The notes: generated by a model not told the origin, from the sequence alone. Shown: positions 51,087 to 61,848, counted from the first letter of the stretch. The stretch: 64,000 bases of DNA from FW021-bin31 sp964478125 (GCA_964478125.1 CAYZGR010000009.1:3877-67876), one strand, 5' to 3'. Translations and numbers: made by a program.

Positions 51087-51989
51087 ATGATGAGAACGTC
51101 TGTCGTTATGGTGATCTGTGTTTTTGCAGTTTATGTCTCTAAGGCACAAGAGACCATTCCTTTATATAAGAATAAGATACCCAATTCCAGGCCGGTACCG
51201 GATGAAGCGTATTGGAATTCGGCCCATACCGTCGTATTTAAGGTTTCACATCCCACGCTTTCTGTTTATTTGCCTGCAAAGGGAAAAGCCAATGGTACTG
51301 CAGTAATTATCTGTCCGGGTGGAGGATATCATGCCCTGGTCATTAACCGGGAAGGTTTTGATATAGCCGAAAGATTTGCCAAAATGGGAGTGGCAGCTTT
51401 TGTATTAAAATATCGTTTACCTAATGATCGGATTATGGTCGACAAATCAATAGGTCCTCTCCAGGATGCACAACAAGCGATTAAAGTAGTAAGAAATAAC
51501 GCAAGTAAATGGCATGTTGATCCCCATAAAGTGGGCATTATGGGATTCTCTGCAGGCGGACATTTAGCTTCAACAGCGGGGACTCATTTTGACAGCGTCT
51601 TTATTTCGGATAGCGAAGGCGTTAGCCTCCGTCCGGACTTTATGATATTGGTTTATCCGGTCATCAGCATGACGGATCGTATCGGACATAGTGGATCAAG
51701 AAACAATCTATTGGGAAAACAGCCTTCAAAAAAAGAAATAAACTATTTTTCAAATGAGAAACAGGTGAATAAAGAAACACCCCCGACCTTTATTACGCAG
51801 GCAAGCGATGACAGTACGGTATCGGTAGAAAATAGTATTGTTTTTTATGAGGCTTTGGAACGGAATAGCGTACCGGTAGCTATGCATATTTATGAAAAGG
51901 GTGGTCATGGCTATTTGCACCGGCCTTCAAGGGCGCTATGGATGAATGAGGTGGAATATTGGATGAAGACGAATGGTTGGCTGAAGTAA
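51087..51989 (+). CDS. Secreted alpha/beta hydrolase, carbohydrate esterase-like
   Basis: 300 residues with a signal peptide (ends near SKAQ). The alpha/beta hydrolase fold has the oxyanion block CPGGGYHAL near 77, nucleophile Ser155 in GFSAGGHLAS, Asp in QASDDSTVSVENS and His in GGHGYLHRP. The sequence resembles the acetylxylan-esterase-like hydrolases common in plant and algal glycan loci. In this context removal of O-acetyl groups from rhamnose-containing glycan is likely, but not shown. Confidence 0.85.
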   Translation: MMRTSVVMVICVFAVYVSKAQETIPLYKNKIPNSRPVPDEAYWNSAHTVVFKVSHPTLSVYLPAKGKANGTAVIICPGGGYHALVINREGFDIAERFAKMGVAAFVLKYRLPNDRIMVDKSIGPLQDAQQAIKVVRNNASKWHVDPHKVGIMGFSAGGHLASTAGTHFDSVFISDSEGVSLRPDFMILVYPVISMTDRIGHSGSRNNLLGKQPSKKEINYFSNEKQVNKETPPTFITQASDDSTVSVENSIVFYEALERNSVPVAMHIYEKGGHGYLHRPSRALWMNEVEYWMKTNGWLK

Positions 51990-52081
51990 CGTTTTGTTAT
52001 TCCGGAAATTGATTTATGAAAGCTCTATATATTATGTTGTATACATGTACAAAAATATCTTTATATCAAGGGTAATCTGGA

Positions 52082-52969
52082 CTAACTTCTCAAATTTTTT
52101 CTGAATCTATAATGAGTAGGAGATAGACCTGTTTTCTTTTTAAAAAATCTGGAAAAGTAGAACTCTGATTCAAAGCCTGTCTGGTAGGAAATCTCGTTAA
52201 TGTTCAGCCTGGTCGTTTGTAATAGCTCTTTTGCTTTATTTATTTTTAAAGTAAGCTGATACTGGTGAGGAGATTGTCCGGTTGTCCCTTTAAATAATTT
52301 TCTGAACTTAGAATAGCCCATGGGCAATTCCCGTGTCAATTTTTGCATATCAATAGGCTTTTCAAGAGATTCCCTTAATAAAAACATCGCTTTATAAATA
52401 AGCTGTATATCGGGATCCTCACTTTGGTTTTTATGGATGGAAATTGTATTGACCAGTCCTAGTATCTCGAGGGTAATGCCTGTGATTACCTGATGATATC
52501 CCAGGTTTGCATTTTTTACTGTTTCTAACAAACGTTGAAATAAAACCAATAAATGTTCATTTAGCCCCACATGAACAAAGGGATTTTTAGGATTAAAGAA
52601 GTTTTTGTTCATCAGATTATCCGGATAGCTTCCTTTAAACCCAACCCAGTATTCTTCCCATCCCGTCTCAATGTCCGGCTTATAGCGATGCCAAATATTA
52701 GGGAAAAGAAAGAAACAGGTCCCCTCCGAAATATGACGCGGTGCAGTTAAGGCAGACTCAAAAATACCTTGTCCATGGGATATAAATACGAGGTAATAAC
52801 CATTTAAAATCCTGCCTTTGTTCCAGGTGAATGCATGCGTGCTGGGATGTCCTTTGGCGGGCGGGTATATTTCCATAGGGTTAGTCTGTGTATAGCCTAC
52901 TGTATTAATATAATATCCCCAATTCATTTCCGTATGGGTTATCGGTAAGTATTTGTAAAAATTTTTCAT
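52082..52969 (-). CDS. AraC family transcriptional regulator
   Basis: About 295 residues. The N-terminal cupin-like sugar-sensing domain (ILNGYYLVFISHGQGIFES, IWHRYKPD) is followed by two C-terminal helix-turn-helix motifs (MGYSKFRKLFKGTTGQSPHQ and INEISYQTGFESEFYFSRFF). ATG 52969 is chosen. The longer reading adds a hydrophobic leader not expected in this class. It is divergent from the dioxygenase-SusCD-sulfatase run, which it probably activates when the glycan-derived sugar is present. Confidence 0.9.
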   Translation of the reverse strand: MKNFYKYLPITHTEMNWGYYINTVGYTQTNPMEIYPPAKGHPSTHAFTWNKGRILNGYYLVFISHGQGIFESALTAPRHISEGTCFFLFPNIWHRYKPDIETGWEEYWVGFKGSYPDNLMNKNFFNPKNPFVHVGLNEHLLVLFQRLLETVKNANLGYHQVITGITLEILGLVNTISIHKNQSEDPDIQLIYKAMFLLRESLEKPIDMQKLTRELPMGYSKFRKLFKGTTGQSPHQYQLTLKINKAKELLQTTRLNINEISYQTGFESEFYFSRFFKKKTGLSPTHYRFRKNLRS

Positions 52970-53117
52970 TGTCTGTTTATCTAATGTATAGAAAATAATT
53001 GTACTCAGCAAAAATATCAAGAAGTATAAATAAAATAACATTTTGTGTATTTTCTAAAAAATTACCGGACCTATCTTTAACCTTTCATTTTTGATTATCC
53101 AACTAAAATAAAAAAGT

Positions 53118-53927
53118 ATGAAAAACAGACTTTCTCCAGAGCAAATAGATCAATACCAAGATGATGGTTTTCTTGTTATCGAAGATTTTTTAGATAAAGA
53201 TGAATTAGAGACATGGAGGAATGCACTAAAGGAAGCTGTGGAAAAAAGACATGGAAATAAACTTCCGGACAGGGCCTCGGTGTATGGGGAAGGTGACGAT
53301 CAGGAAAAAGAATATTATGATCAAGTATTTGATCAGCTTATCAACCTTTGGAAAGACAATGATAAAATAAAAAATTTGATCTTAGATGAACGGATTGGTA
53401 AAATGGCTGCTCAATTGGCAGGAATAGAAGCAGTCAGGGTATGGCACGATCAAGCGCTTATAAAAAGGCCCTGGGCTAATCCAACCACCTTACATTTAGA
53501 TACTCCTTATTGGTCATTCAGCGATAAAAGAGCCCTTTCTATTTGGGTGGCATTAGATGATGCCACTTTGGAGAATGGCTGTTTATTCTTTTTACCGGGT
53601 ACACATAAAAAGACGAGCCTAAAACGGGCGGGAATTGGAAAAAATAATGGCGATATCTTTAAGCAATATCCCGAGTTGATACATAATAAATTTTATGCCG
53701 GCGTAATGAAGGCAGGCAGTTGTTCTTTTCATAATGGATTAACCATTCATGGTGCGCATGCCAATATGACCCCAGGGTTCCGTCGGGCAATGACTTGTGC
53801 TTTTATGCCGGATGGCGCCACTTTTAATGGTATTCAAAATATTTTATCAGATGAGCAGGTAGCCAAATTAAGAATAGGTGATTTATTATGCGATGCGGAG
53901 CAAAATCCCTTAGTATATACTAACTAA
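53118..53927 (+). CDS. Phytanoyl-CoA dioxygenase (PhyH) family oxygenase
   Basis: 269 residues of an Fe(II)/2-oxoglutarate oxygenase. The HxD iron pair is His126-x-Asp128 (LHLDTPYW), and the distal His (about 211) with the 2-oxoglutarate Arg is in HGAHANMTPGFRRAM. It has no signal peptide, so it acts in the cytosol. Its position first in the SusC/SusD-sulfatase run suggests it modifies an imported, possibly methylated or otherwise decorated, sugar. Substrate unknown. Confidence 0.87.
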   Translation: MKNRLSPEQIDQYQDDGFLVIEDFLDKDELETWRNALKEAVEKRHGNKLPDRASVYGEGDDQEKEYYDQVFDQLINLWKDNDKIKNLILDERIGKMAAQLAGIEAVRVWHDQALIKRPWANPTTLHLDTPYWSFSDKRALSIWVALDDATLENGCLFFLPGTHKKTSLKRAGIGKNNGDIFKQYPELIHNKFYAGVMKAGSCSFHNGLTIHGAHANMTPGFRRAMTCAFMPDGATFNGIQNILSDEQVAKLRIGDLLCDAEQNPLVYTN

Positions 53928-53976
53928 CAGAGGTTTATGGAAGAAATACTTTTTATATCACTATAAATATTTTATT

Positions 53977-56900
53977 ATGAACAAAAATCAAACTTTCAAC
54001 ATCAAACAACTTTTAGGAGTTTGCCTCGCGATTATTTTTCTGGCATTTGACTTTACCGCATATGCTCAACAACCTGGTATGGATATTAAGGGTATTGTTA
54101 CGTCTATAGGAACACATGATCCCCTGATAGGAGTCACAGTAAAGGTGAAAGGTACTTCCCGGGGTACCACTACCGATGCTACCGGTCACTATACTATCCG
54201 TGCCAGACAGGGAGATACGCTGACCTTCACTTATGTAGGATTCTCAGAAAGACATATCGCTGTCGGTGATCAGGACACCATTAATGTCACCTTACAATCA
54301 TCTGCAAAAGGCTTGCATGAGCTAGTGGTTACAGCTTTAGGCATAAAAGAAAAAGCCATAAGCACTCCTTATACGTCACAATCTATTTCTTCTAAAGAAT
54401 TGAATGAAGTAAAAGATCCGAATTTGATGAATGCATTGACTGGAAAAGTGGCCGGGGCTGTGATAACAAAAGGAAATGCCGGACCTGGAGCTTCAGCAAA
54501 AGTAATCATTAGGGGAAATAAATCAATCAATGGCAACAATCAGCCATTATATGTCATTGATGGTATTCCAATGAGCAGTGCTAATGGTCCTCAAGGGAGC
54601 AACCTTGAAGCTTTATCAGGACTCGGAACCCGGGATGGTGGGGATGCAATATCCAATCTTAATCCTGAAGATATTGCAAGTATAAATATATTGACAGGCG
54701 CGTCAGCAAGTGCTTTATATGGCAGCCAGGCTGCCAATGGCGCCATCTTAATTACTACTAAAAAAGGACATGCAGGTATTTCTGCCATTAACTTTTCCTC
54801 TTCGGTTATCTTTCGAACCCCCATGGTATATCCCCAAATACAAACCTCTTATGGACGAGGATCGAATGGGGAATTAAATAAAGCTGTTAATGATAGCTGG
54901 GGACCTAAAATTGATCATGGAAGTGATGCGCATATTAAAGACTTCTTTGAGACAGGCCAGACTTTTATCAATTCGTTGTCCGTTACCAATGGCACGGATA
55001 AGGCACAATATTATATCTCCTACGCCAATACTCATTCTACAGGAATAGTTCCTAATCAATCATATAATAGAAATAATTTTACCATAAAAGGCAGTTCCCA
55101 AATTTTGAATAACAAAGTTTCGGTACATGGGTCTGTAATGTATATCCAGCAGCTTTCTAAAAATCGCCCCTTATCAGGATGGCATTACAGTCCTCTTTTT
55201 AGCTTGTATTTATTTCCGGTGGGAGATGATTTTTCTAAATATAGTGGCGGTAACTATCAGAAATTTGACTCTACCAGAAATATGTATGTACAAAACTGGC
55301 CTTATATCCGCAATCAACACAGCTCAAATCAAAATCCCTATTGGATTCAATATAAAAACCTGAGTACAGCAAAACGTAATCGTGCGATACTTAATTTTTC
55401 TGCAAGATGGGATATTAATGACTGGTTAAATCTTACAGGGAGAGCTACTTATGACAGAACTCAGGACGATTACGAGCGTCGGTTATATGCATCAACAGAT
55501 CCTATCCTGGTAGGAAAGAATGGATCCTATACAAAAAATCCAAGTAGTACTCAGAGGTTTTATTCTGATCTATTATTGACTGGTAAAAAAAACTTTGGAG
55601 AAAAGATTTCTTTATCTGCAACATTAGGGACCAGCGTTACTCAAAATATTCATCATTCTATTAATTTAACCACAAATGGAGTCAATACAACACTGTATTA
55701 TCCTAATTTCTTTTCTGTATATGGGTTGGAAGGGGATTTTGCACATTCAGAACATTTACAGGAAAGATTATCTCAAGCGGTATTCGGAACTGCAACGATT
55801 GGATATAAGAACACGGTATTCCTTAACTTAACCGGCCGGAATGAATGGTCTTCAACAGTAAATACACCTTTTTTCTATCCGTCTGCCGGATTGACTTATG
55901 TATTGACCAATACTATAGGATCAGGAAATATTTTATCTTTTGCCAAAATCAGAGGGTCGTATGCGGAAGTCGGCAATGCTTTACCTTTTGGTGTTGCGAA
56001 TAAAAGGCCTAATTATACCGTCCAGCCCAATGGCAATGTAAACGGCAGAGGTGCCATGCCGTTTTTTAGCGGTACTGACACGATTAATTTAAAACCGGAA
56101 AGATCCAGGTCTTATGAGTTTGGGGCTGATCTAAGGTTTTTTGAAAACAAGTTAAGTGTAAACATCACTTACTATCATGCCACTACTTTTGATCAGGTCT
56201 TTCAGATTGATGCTCCTGCAGGCGCTGGTGCGACAAATTTCTGGATCAATGGAGGGACTATATTAAATAAAGGTGTAGAAGCTTTAGTGAGTTACCAGGC
56301 TGATTTTGGAGACCTTCGTTGGAGTTCCGGGTTGACTTTTTCTAAAAATGTGAACCAGATAAGAAAGCTAAGTGATTTATTGAAAGCAGACCGGTTTGTA
56401 TTAAACACTTTTAGACTTGCACAACTGTTTTTAACCCGGCCGGAAAGCCCGAGCTTAGCCGGTAAAAAGAAATACGGCTCTTATGGAGATATGTTTGGCA
56501 AAACCTATAAGAGGGATGATAAAGGAAAGATGGTGTATGGCGATGATGGGTTACCCGTGTTATCTGCCAAACCAGATCAATATTTAGGAAATGCAAACCC
56601 TGATTTTCTGTTTGGATTTAATAATGAATTTCATTTTAAACGTTTTTCATTATCCTTTTTGATTGACAGTCGGTTTGGCGGCCAAATCATTTCTTCTACA
56701 CAACAATGGCTTGATTTTAAAGGTTTATCTAAAAGAACAGGCTTAGCCAGAAAGAATGGCGGAGTGATGGTGGATGGAAAAAGTATAGATCCAGAAAAGT
56801 ATTATAAATTTATTTCCGGTAAAGCTGATATTTCTGCTGCTGCGGAAGAATACACTTATGATGCGACAAATATTCGTTTGAGAACACTGTCTATTGGATA

Positions 56901-57096
56901 TCATTTACCAGATATCAGTAATGCTTTTAAAGACCTAAGCGTTTCCTTAACGAGCCGGAATTTGTTCTTTCTTTATAAAGATGCCCCATTTGATCCCGAA
57001 GTGAGCATTACTACTGCTAATGGAATGCAAGGCATTGATGCTTTTCAATTACCATCTGTCAGGTCCTACGGGGTTACACTAAAAGCCAAATTTTAA
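53977..57096 (+). CDS. SusC/RagA family TonB-dependent outer-membrane transporter
   Basis: 1039 residues: signal peptide (to about AYAQ), carboxypeptidase-like domain (DIKGIVTSIGTHDPLIGVTV), then the plug with LVVTALGI, PLYVIDGIPMS and ALYGSQAANGAILITTKKG, then a large barrel ending in an aromatic-rich strand (VTLKAKF). It imports oligosaccharides bound by the SusD partner encoded 20 bp downstream. The specificity is inferred from the surrounding rhamnosidase and sulfatases. Confidence 0.96.
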   Translation: MNKNQTFNIKQLLGVCLAIIFLAFDFTAYAQQPGMDIKGIVTSIGTHDPLIGVTVKVKGTSRGTTTDATGHYTIRARQGDTLTFTYVGFSERHIAVGDQDTINVTLQSSAKGLHELVVTALGIKEKAISTPYTSQSISSKELNEVKDPNLMNALTGKVAGAVITKGNAGPGASAKVIIRGNKSINGNNQPLYVIDGIPMSSANGPQGSNLEALSGLGTRDGGDAISNLNPEDIASINILTGASASALYGSQAANGAILITTKKGHAGISAINFSSSVIFRTPMVYPQIQTSYGRGSNGELNKAVNDSWGPKIDHGSDAHIKDFFETGQTFINSLSVTNGTDKAQYYISYANTHSTGIVPNQSYNRNNFTIKGSSQILNNKVSVHGSVMYIQQLSKNRPLSGWHYSPLFSLYLFPVGDDFSKYSGGNYQKFDSTRNMYVQNWPYIRNQHSSNQNPYWIQYKNLSTAKRNRAILNFSARWDINDWLNLTGRATYDRTQDDYERRLYASTDPILVGKNGSYTKNPSSTQRFYSDLLLTGKKNFGEKISLSATLGTSVTQNIHHSINLTTNGVNTTLYYPNFFSVYGLEGDFAHSEHLQERLSQAVFGTATIGYKNTVFLNLTGRNEWSSTVNTPFFYPSAGLTYVLTNTIGSGNILSFAKIRGSYAEVGNALPFGVANKRPNYTVQPNGNVNGRGAMPFFSGTDTINLKPERSRSYEFGADLRFFENKLSVNITYYHATTFDQVFQIDAPAGAGATNFWINGGTILNKGVEALVSYQADFGDLRWSSGLTFSKNVNQIRKLSDLLKADRFVLNTFRLAQLFLTRPESPSLAGKKKYGSYGDMFGKTYKRDDKGKMVYGDDGLPVLSAKPDQYLGNANPDFLFGFNNEFHFKRFSLSFLIDSRFGGQIISSTQQWLDFKGLSKRTGLARKNGGVMVDGKSIDPEKYYKFISGKADISAAAEEYTYDATNIRLRTLSIGYHLPDISNAFKDLSVSLTSRNLFFLYKDAPFDPEVSITTANGMQGIDAFQLPSVRSYGVTLKAKF

Positions 57097-57116
57097 AAAC
57101 TTTAAATTTATCTATT

Positions 57117-58697
57117 ATGAAATATTTTAAAAGAATAAACTATAAGTTGATGGGCTTATGTTTATTGATGATGGCCATCAATTCCTGTACAAAACAAATG
57201 GAAAGGCTTAATAAAGATTCTAAAGAGATATCTGATGAACAACTTAAAGCAGATGCCAATGCGGGAGGATTTCTTTTGCCTAAAATGATAAATAGAATAA
57301 TCACTAATGAAGTAGGTGTCCAGATTCAGCAGGATCTGGTTGCCAATTCTTATGCTGGTTATCATGAATCGCCAACTCCCTTTCTTGATAATAAAAATAC
57401 TATGACATATTTTATGGTAGGTGGTTGGATTGATATTGTTTGGGATCGTCCTACGGACGGGGTTATGAATAACTGGCTGCTCATGCATAAAGAAGGTTAT
57501 GAAACGGAATTTCCTGATTTATATGGTATTGCCCTGATATGTAAGGCATTTGCCGGAGAAAGATTGACCGATACCTTCGGCCCCTATCCTTATACTAAAT
57601 ATGGAAGTTCGGCAGAAGTAGAATTCGATTCTGGAGAAACTATCTATAAGGCCATTTTTAATGATCTTGATAAAGCAATAGCTGCATTGCGAGCCGCTTT
57701 AGCTATAAATCCCAACGCCGGTAAAATCCGGTTTGAAAAGTGGGATAGGTCTCTTTATCAAGGTAAATATACCAGTTGGATAAAACTGGCCAATACACTG
57801 AAATTGCGTTGTGCCATGCATATTTCACTGGTGAAACCAGATCTGGCAAAAAAGGAGGCTGAAGAAGCTGTTGATCCTGCTAATGGTGGAGTGTTAACTT
57901 CAAATGAAGGATCTTTTTCCGTAGAACCTACTCCGACGAATCCTTATTATACGATAATTAATGCATGGGGAGATAGCCGCCTTTCTGCTTCTATACAAAC
58001 TTATTTACAAGGGTTTAAAGACCCCAGATTAGCAAAATATGCACTTACGGCTGAAGATCCGGAATTAAATGGAAAAATAGTTGGTATCAGACCGGGTATT
58101 GTAAAACCTTCAAAAGACGTGTATGTAGGCTTTTCAAAGCCAAATGTTAGCCCTAATACCCCCCTTAAAATAATGGATGTGGCAGAAAGTTACTTTTTAA
58201 GGGCTGAAGGTGCTTTGAGAGGCTGGAATATGGGAGGTACGGCCCAACAATTTTATGAAGAAGGGGTAAGAGCCTCTTTTAAAGAAAATGGTGTTTCCGA
58301 TGTAGAGGCTTATTTACAGGGTACCACTACTCAGACGTCCTATGTTGATCCAAAGAATCCTGCTAATGATTCTCCTCCATTAACTGACGTTACGGTTAAA
58401 TGGGATAATAATGCCTCTTTTCAGAAAAAGCTGGAAAAGATCATTACACAAAAATGGATCGCAATGTATCCGGAAGGAACAGAGGCATGGACCGAATTTA
58501 GAAGAACTGGTTATCCTAAAATGTATCCTATTATGGTTAGCACTAATCCTGATCTTCCATTAGGTACTTTTATAAAGAGGTTGACTTATCCTCCTTCGGC
58601 AACCAACGCTGCACAGGCCCAGGTAGATGCAGCGGTAAGCAAATACCTTAATGGGCATGATAGTGCTGCGCAACCTCTTTGGTGGGATGTCCGGTAG
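57117..58697 (+). CDS. SusD/RagB-like nutrient-binding lipoprotein
   Basis: 526 residues with a lipoprotein signal ending MAINSC (Cys24). The SusD-like_2 type is indicated by ERLNKDSKEIS after the Cys, LTDTFGPYPYTKYG, AESYFLRAEGALRGW near 355 and EAWTEFRRTGYPKMYP near the C-terminus. It sits on the outer membrane as the lid of the SusC transporter, capturing the glycan. Confidence 0.93.
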   Translation: MKYFKRINYKLMGLCLLMMAINSCTKQMERLNKDSKEISDEQLKADANAGGFLLPKMINRIITNEVGVQIQQDLVANSYAGYHESPTPFLDNKNTMTYFMVGGWIDIVWDRPTDGVMNNWLLMHKEGYETEFPDLYGIALICKAFAGERLTDTFGPYPYTKYGSSAEVEFDSGETIYKAIFNDLDKAIAALRAALAINPNAGKIRFEKWDRSLYQGKYTSWIKLANTLKLRCAMHISLVKPDLAKKEAEEAVDPANGGVLTSNEGSFSVEPTPTNPYYTIINAWGDSRLSASIQTYLQGFKDPRLAKYALTAEDPELNGKIVGIRPGIVKPSKDVYVGFSKPNVSPNTPLKIMDVAESYFLRAEGALRGWNMGGTAQQFYEEGVRASFKENGVSDVEAYLQGTTTQTSYVDPKNPANDSPPLTDVTVKWDNNASFQKKLEKIITQKWIAMYPEGTEAWTEFRRTGYPKMYPIMVSTNPDLPLGTFIKRLTYPPSATNAAQAQVDAAVSKYLNGHDSAAQPLWWDVR

Positions 58698-58796
58698 CTT
58701 AAAAATATCAGTTTGAATCTCTATGGATTTTATAAATGAAAGATTATCTTTACATGGGAATATATAGATCCATTACAAAGATATAAATAAGCTAAA

Positions 58797-60215
58797 ATGA
58801 ATGAATATGCATATGTGCTAAAAAGAGGGATTCAAGTCCTGGTATTTTTAGTATTATTTCTTTCTACTTTATCATCACTTCAGGCTCAAAGCATAAAAAC
58901 TAACAAGCCTACAAATGTAATCCTTCTTATCACGGACGACCAACGCTGGAATACTTTAGGTTGTATGGGTAATTCAATCATTCAAACACCACATCTGGAT
59001 AAGCTTGCTAATGCCGGTATTTTATTTAAAAACGCATATGTAACTACTTCTATTTGTGCTGTGAGCCGGGCCAGCATCTTAACCGGTCAATACGAATCCA
59101 GGCATAATATAAATAACTTTAAAACAGATTTTACAGCCCGTGCCTTGGCAAAAACCTATCCTGCAATATTGAAAAGAGCGGGTTACAATATTGGATTTAT
59201 CGGTAAATTTGGAGTAGGAACACATCCACCTGATTCTCTCTTTAATTTTTTTGTAAATACAGAGAGCGGAGGTCAAACCCAACCAGATTACCTTATTAAA
59301 GGAAAAAATGGGTATCAGATCCATGATACAGATACGATTGATCATGCGATCTCAGCGTTTCTGAAGCAGTACGGGCATAAAGAATCACCTTTTTGTCTTT
59401 CTGTAAGCTTTAAAGCCCCCCATATTCAGGATGGTAATCCTGGGAAATATATTGTTCAAGATCGTTATAAGGACCTCTATAAGAATAGCAGAATCCTTGA
59501 ACCCGTAACTAAAAAACCGAAATACTGGAATAGATTTCCTGATTTTTTCAGGACAGATACAAATGTAGCCAGGTACAGGTACTTACCTATGTATTTTACT
59601 CCGCGCCTTTTTCAGGAGAATGCTAAAAATTATTATCGTCTGATTACGGGAGTAGATGACGTAGTAGGCGATATGGTTACTGAATTAAAGGAGTTAGGTA
59701 TTGATTCGAATACGGTGATCATATTTATGAGCGATAATGGCTTTATGATGGGAGATCACGGTATGCAGGGGAAGTGGTATGGTTATGAGGGCTCTATCCG
59801 TATTCCCCTTCTGATTTATGATGCTTCTTTACCAGACAAAATTAAACAAACAAGACCGGAGGAAATCGCACTAAATATTGATATCGCTCCCACTATCCTT
59901 TCCCTTGCAGGGGTGGAAGTCCCGGACAGTATGCAAGGTGTAAATCTCATTGCACTTTTAGAGCACAAGATCCCGGATCGTAAAGACTTTTTCTATCAAC
60001 ATTATTTTTGGGGAAGCCCAAGGATACCCAAAGTAGAAGGAGTGGTGACTAAACGTTTTAAATACATGAAGTATATAGAACATAACTATGAAGAATTATA
60101 TGATATAAAATATGACCCACATGAAACAACTAACCTGGCAGAAGACACGGCTTATGGAATGGAATTGTTAAAGCTAAGGAGAAGATATGGAGAACTTAAG
60201 AAATGGATCAAATAA
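58797..60215 (+). CDS. S1-family sulfatase (CAVSR active-site variant)
   Basis: 472 residues with a signal peptide (to about LQAQ). The alkaline-phosphatase fold has metal-binding VILLITDDQRW and FMSDNGFMMGDHG. The formylglycine site is C87-A-V-S-R91, with Val where the common motif has Pro or Ala. The catalytic Arg is present, so activity is likely if the maturase accepts the site. C-terminal KRFKYMKYIEHNYEELYDI is typical of the family. It removes sulfate esters from the glycan, outside the cytosol. Confidence 0.9.
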   Translation: MNEYAYVLKRGIQVLVFLVLFLSTLSSLQAQSIKTNKPTNVILLITDDQRWNTLGCMGNSIIQTPHLDKLANAGILFKNAYVTTSICAVSRASILTGQYESRHNINNFKTDFTARALAKTYPAILKRAGYNIGFIGKFGVGTHPPDSLFNFFVNTESGGQTQPDYLIKGKNGYQIHDTDTIDHAISAFLKQYGHKESPFCLSVSFKAPHIQDGNPGKYIVQDRYKDLYKNSRILEPVTKKPKYWNRFPDFFRTDTNVARYRYLPMYFTPRLFQENAKNYYRLITGVDDVVGDMVTELKELGIDSNTVIIFMSDNGFMMGDHGMQGKWYGYEGSIRIPLLIYDASLPDKIKQTRPEEIALNIDIAPTILSLAGVEVPDSMQGVNLIALLEHKIPDRKDFFYQHYFWGSPRIPKVEGVVTKRFKYMKYIEHNYEELYDIKYDPHETTNLAEDTAYGMELLKLRRRYGELKKWIK

Positions 60216-60308
60216 GTGAAATAGAGTAAAAAAATATTTAAGTTTTAATTTCCTGCTGGATATTTTATCTTGTTTAAACCTCACCTTGTAGAATTTAAAG
60301 ACTTCAAT

Positions 60309-61820
60309 ATGAGAAACCCAGACAGATCCTTTTTTGGTATAATAGCTGATTTAATTAAGAAAGTTTGTCTTATTCATTTATTACTTTTAATAACTTTTTC
60401 TGTTTCAGTTCATGCACAAGATAAAAAAAAATCTGTTAAACCTAACGTCCTTCTTATAATATGTGATCAACTTAGATACGATTGCCAGGGAAGGATCAAT
60501 CCTATAGTGAATACGCCGAACCTTGATAAACTGGCGGCCCAAGGCATGTTTTTTAATAATGCGTTTACTCCTATCCCTACCTGTTGTCCTGCACGGGAAA
60601 GCTTATTCAGCGGATTATGGCCGGCTCAACATAAAGGTTTATGGAATTATGATATCACCCTGCCTGTAGCTCCATTTGATTCACATACCTGGACTGAAGA
60701 TTTGAAGGACGATGGTTATTTATTGGGTTATATAGGTAAATGGCATGTCAGTGCAAAGAAAACACCCATAGATTTTGGTTTCGATGATTATGTCTCTGAT
60801 GAACAATATCCTATATGGAGAAACAGGCAAAATTTACCAGAAGTAGTTCCGGTTATTAAAAATAATACATGGATGGGAGGCGTGGACCCAGCACCGTTGG
60901 GGAAACAACATACGCATTGGTTAGCAGGGAAAGCCATTCGGCTTATAAAGAAATACCATAAGGCTGGTAAGCCTTGGAATATGGTTTTAAGTTTCAGAGA
61001 GCCTCATTTACCATGCAATCCATCTAAAAGGTTTTTAGAAATGTATGATACTTCTGCCATTAAGCCCTGGAAGAATTTTTCAGATTCGCTTATCCATAAA
61101 CCTTATATCCAGAAACAACAGCTTTATAATTGGGGAATTGAAGACTATACATGGAAGCAATGGGCCGTATATGTGAAGCATTACTATGCCATGATTAGCC
61201 AGACCGATGATGCCATTGGAAAAGTACTAGACTTCCTTAATCAAATAGGAATAGAAAAAAATACAGTTGTTATTTTTACTGCGGATCATGGAGACATGGC
61301 CGGCGCTCATGGCATGATAGACAAACACTATGTAATGTATGATGAGGTGGTCCATGTACCCTTGGTTATCAAATGGGATGGGGTAATAGAACCTGACAAC
61401 GAGTGTAACAAATTTGTGATAAACGGTTTAGACTTATCGGCTACTATACCCGCTATTGCAGGATTCAAATTTATGCAAAGTAAGGGGAGAAGCTTATTGC
61501 CTTTACTAGAAGGGAAACGACCCGTCTCATGGAGGAAATTTGCTTTTAGTAATTATAATGGTGCACAATTCGGGCTATACGTTGAACGGATGATACGTAA
61601 TAATCATTGGAAATATATCTGGAATTTAACGGATATTGATGAATTGTATAATCTAAAGAAAGACCCACAAGAAATGACAAACCTGATCTCTGTTCCTAAA
61701 TATAAAGACACTTTAAGGTATTTAAAACGTAAACTGTATATCAGTCTAAAAGCAAGACATGATCCTATTGTTAACTGGGCAGGAAAACCACAGCTGCTGG
61801 AAGAAGAGAGACGGAAGTAA
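60309..61820 (+). CDS. S1-family sulfatase (CCPAR active site)
   Basis: About 503 residues with an N-terminal signal (hydrophobic core around residues 19-34, ending VHAQ). Metal-site blocks are NVLLIICDQLRYD and FTADHGDMAGAHG. The formylglycine Cys92 is in C-C-P-A-R, a standard C-x-P-x-R. It differs clearly from the preceding sulfatase, so the pair probably removes sulfate from different positions or sugars. ATG 60309 is preferred over the upstream TTG at 60270. Confidence 0.9.
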   Translation: MRNPDRSFFGIIADLIKKVCLIHLLLLITFSVSVHAQDKKKSVKPNVLLIICDQLRYDCQGRINPIVNTPNLDKLAAQGMFFNNAFTPIPTCCPARESLFSGLWPAQHKGLWNYDITLPVAPFDSHTWTEDLKDDGYLLGYIGKWHVSAKKTPIDFGFDDYVSDEQYPIWRNRQNLPEVVPVIKNNTWMGGVDPAPLGKQHTHWLAGKAIRLIKKYHKAGKPWNMVLSFREPHLPCNPSKRFLEMYDTSAIKPWKNFSDSLIHKPYIQKQQLYNWGIEDYTWKQWAVYVKHYYAMISQTDDAIGKVLDFLNQIGIEKNTVVIFTADHGDMAGAHGMIDKHYVMYDEVVHVPLVIKWDGVIEPDNECNKFVINGLDLSATIPAIAGFKFMQSKGRSLLPLLEGKRPVSWRKFAFSNYNGAQFGLYVERMIRNNHWKYIWNLTDIDELYNLKKDPQEMTNLISVPKYKDTLRYLKRKLYISLKARHDPIVNWAGKPQLLEEERRK

Positions 61821-61848
61821 ATGTAGTAAGAATTAAAATAGAACATAT

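Noticed and set aside
51118..51538. Alternative-frame ORFs of 62 and 69 residues inside the esterase gene
   Set aside because: They conflict with the esterase frame, which has a signal peptide and an intact catalytic triad.
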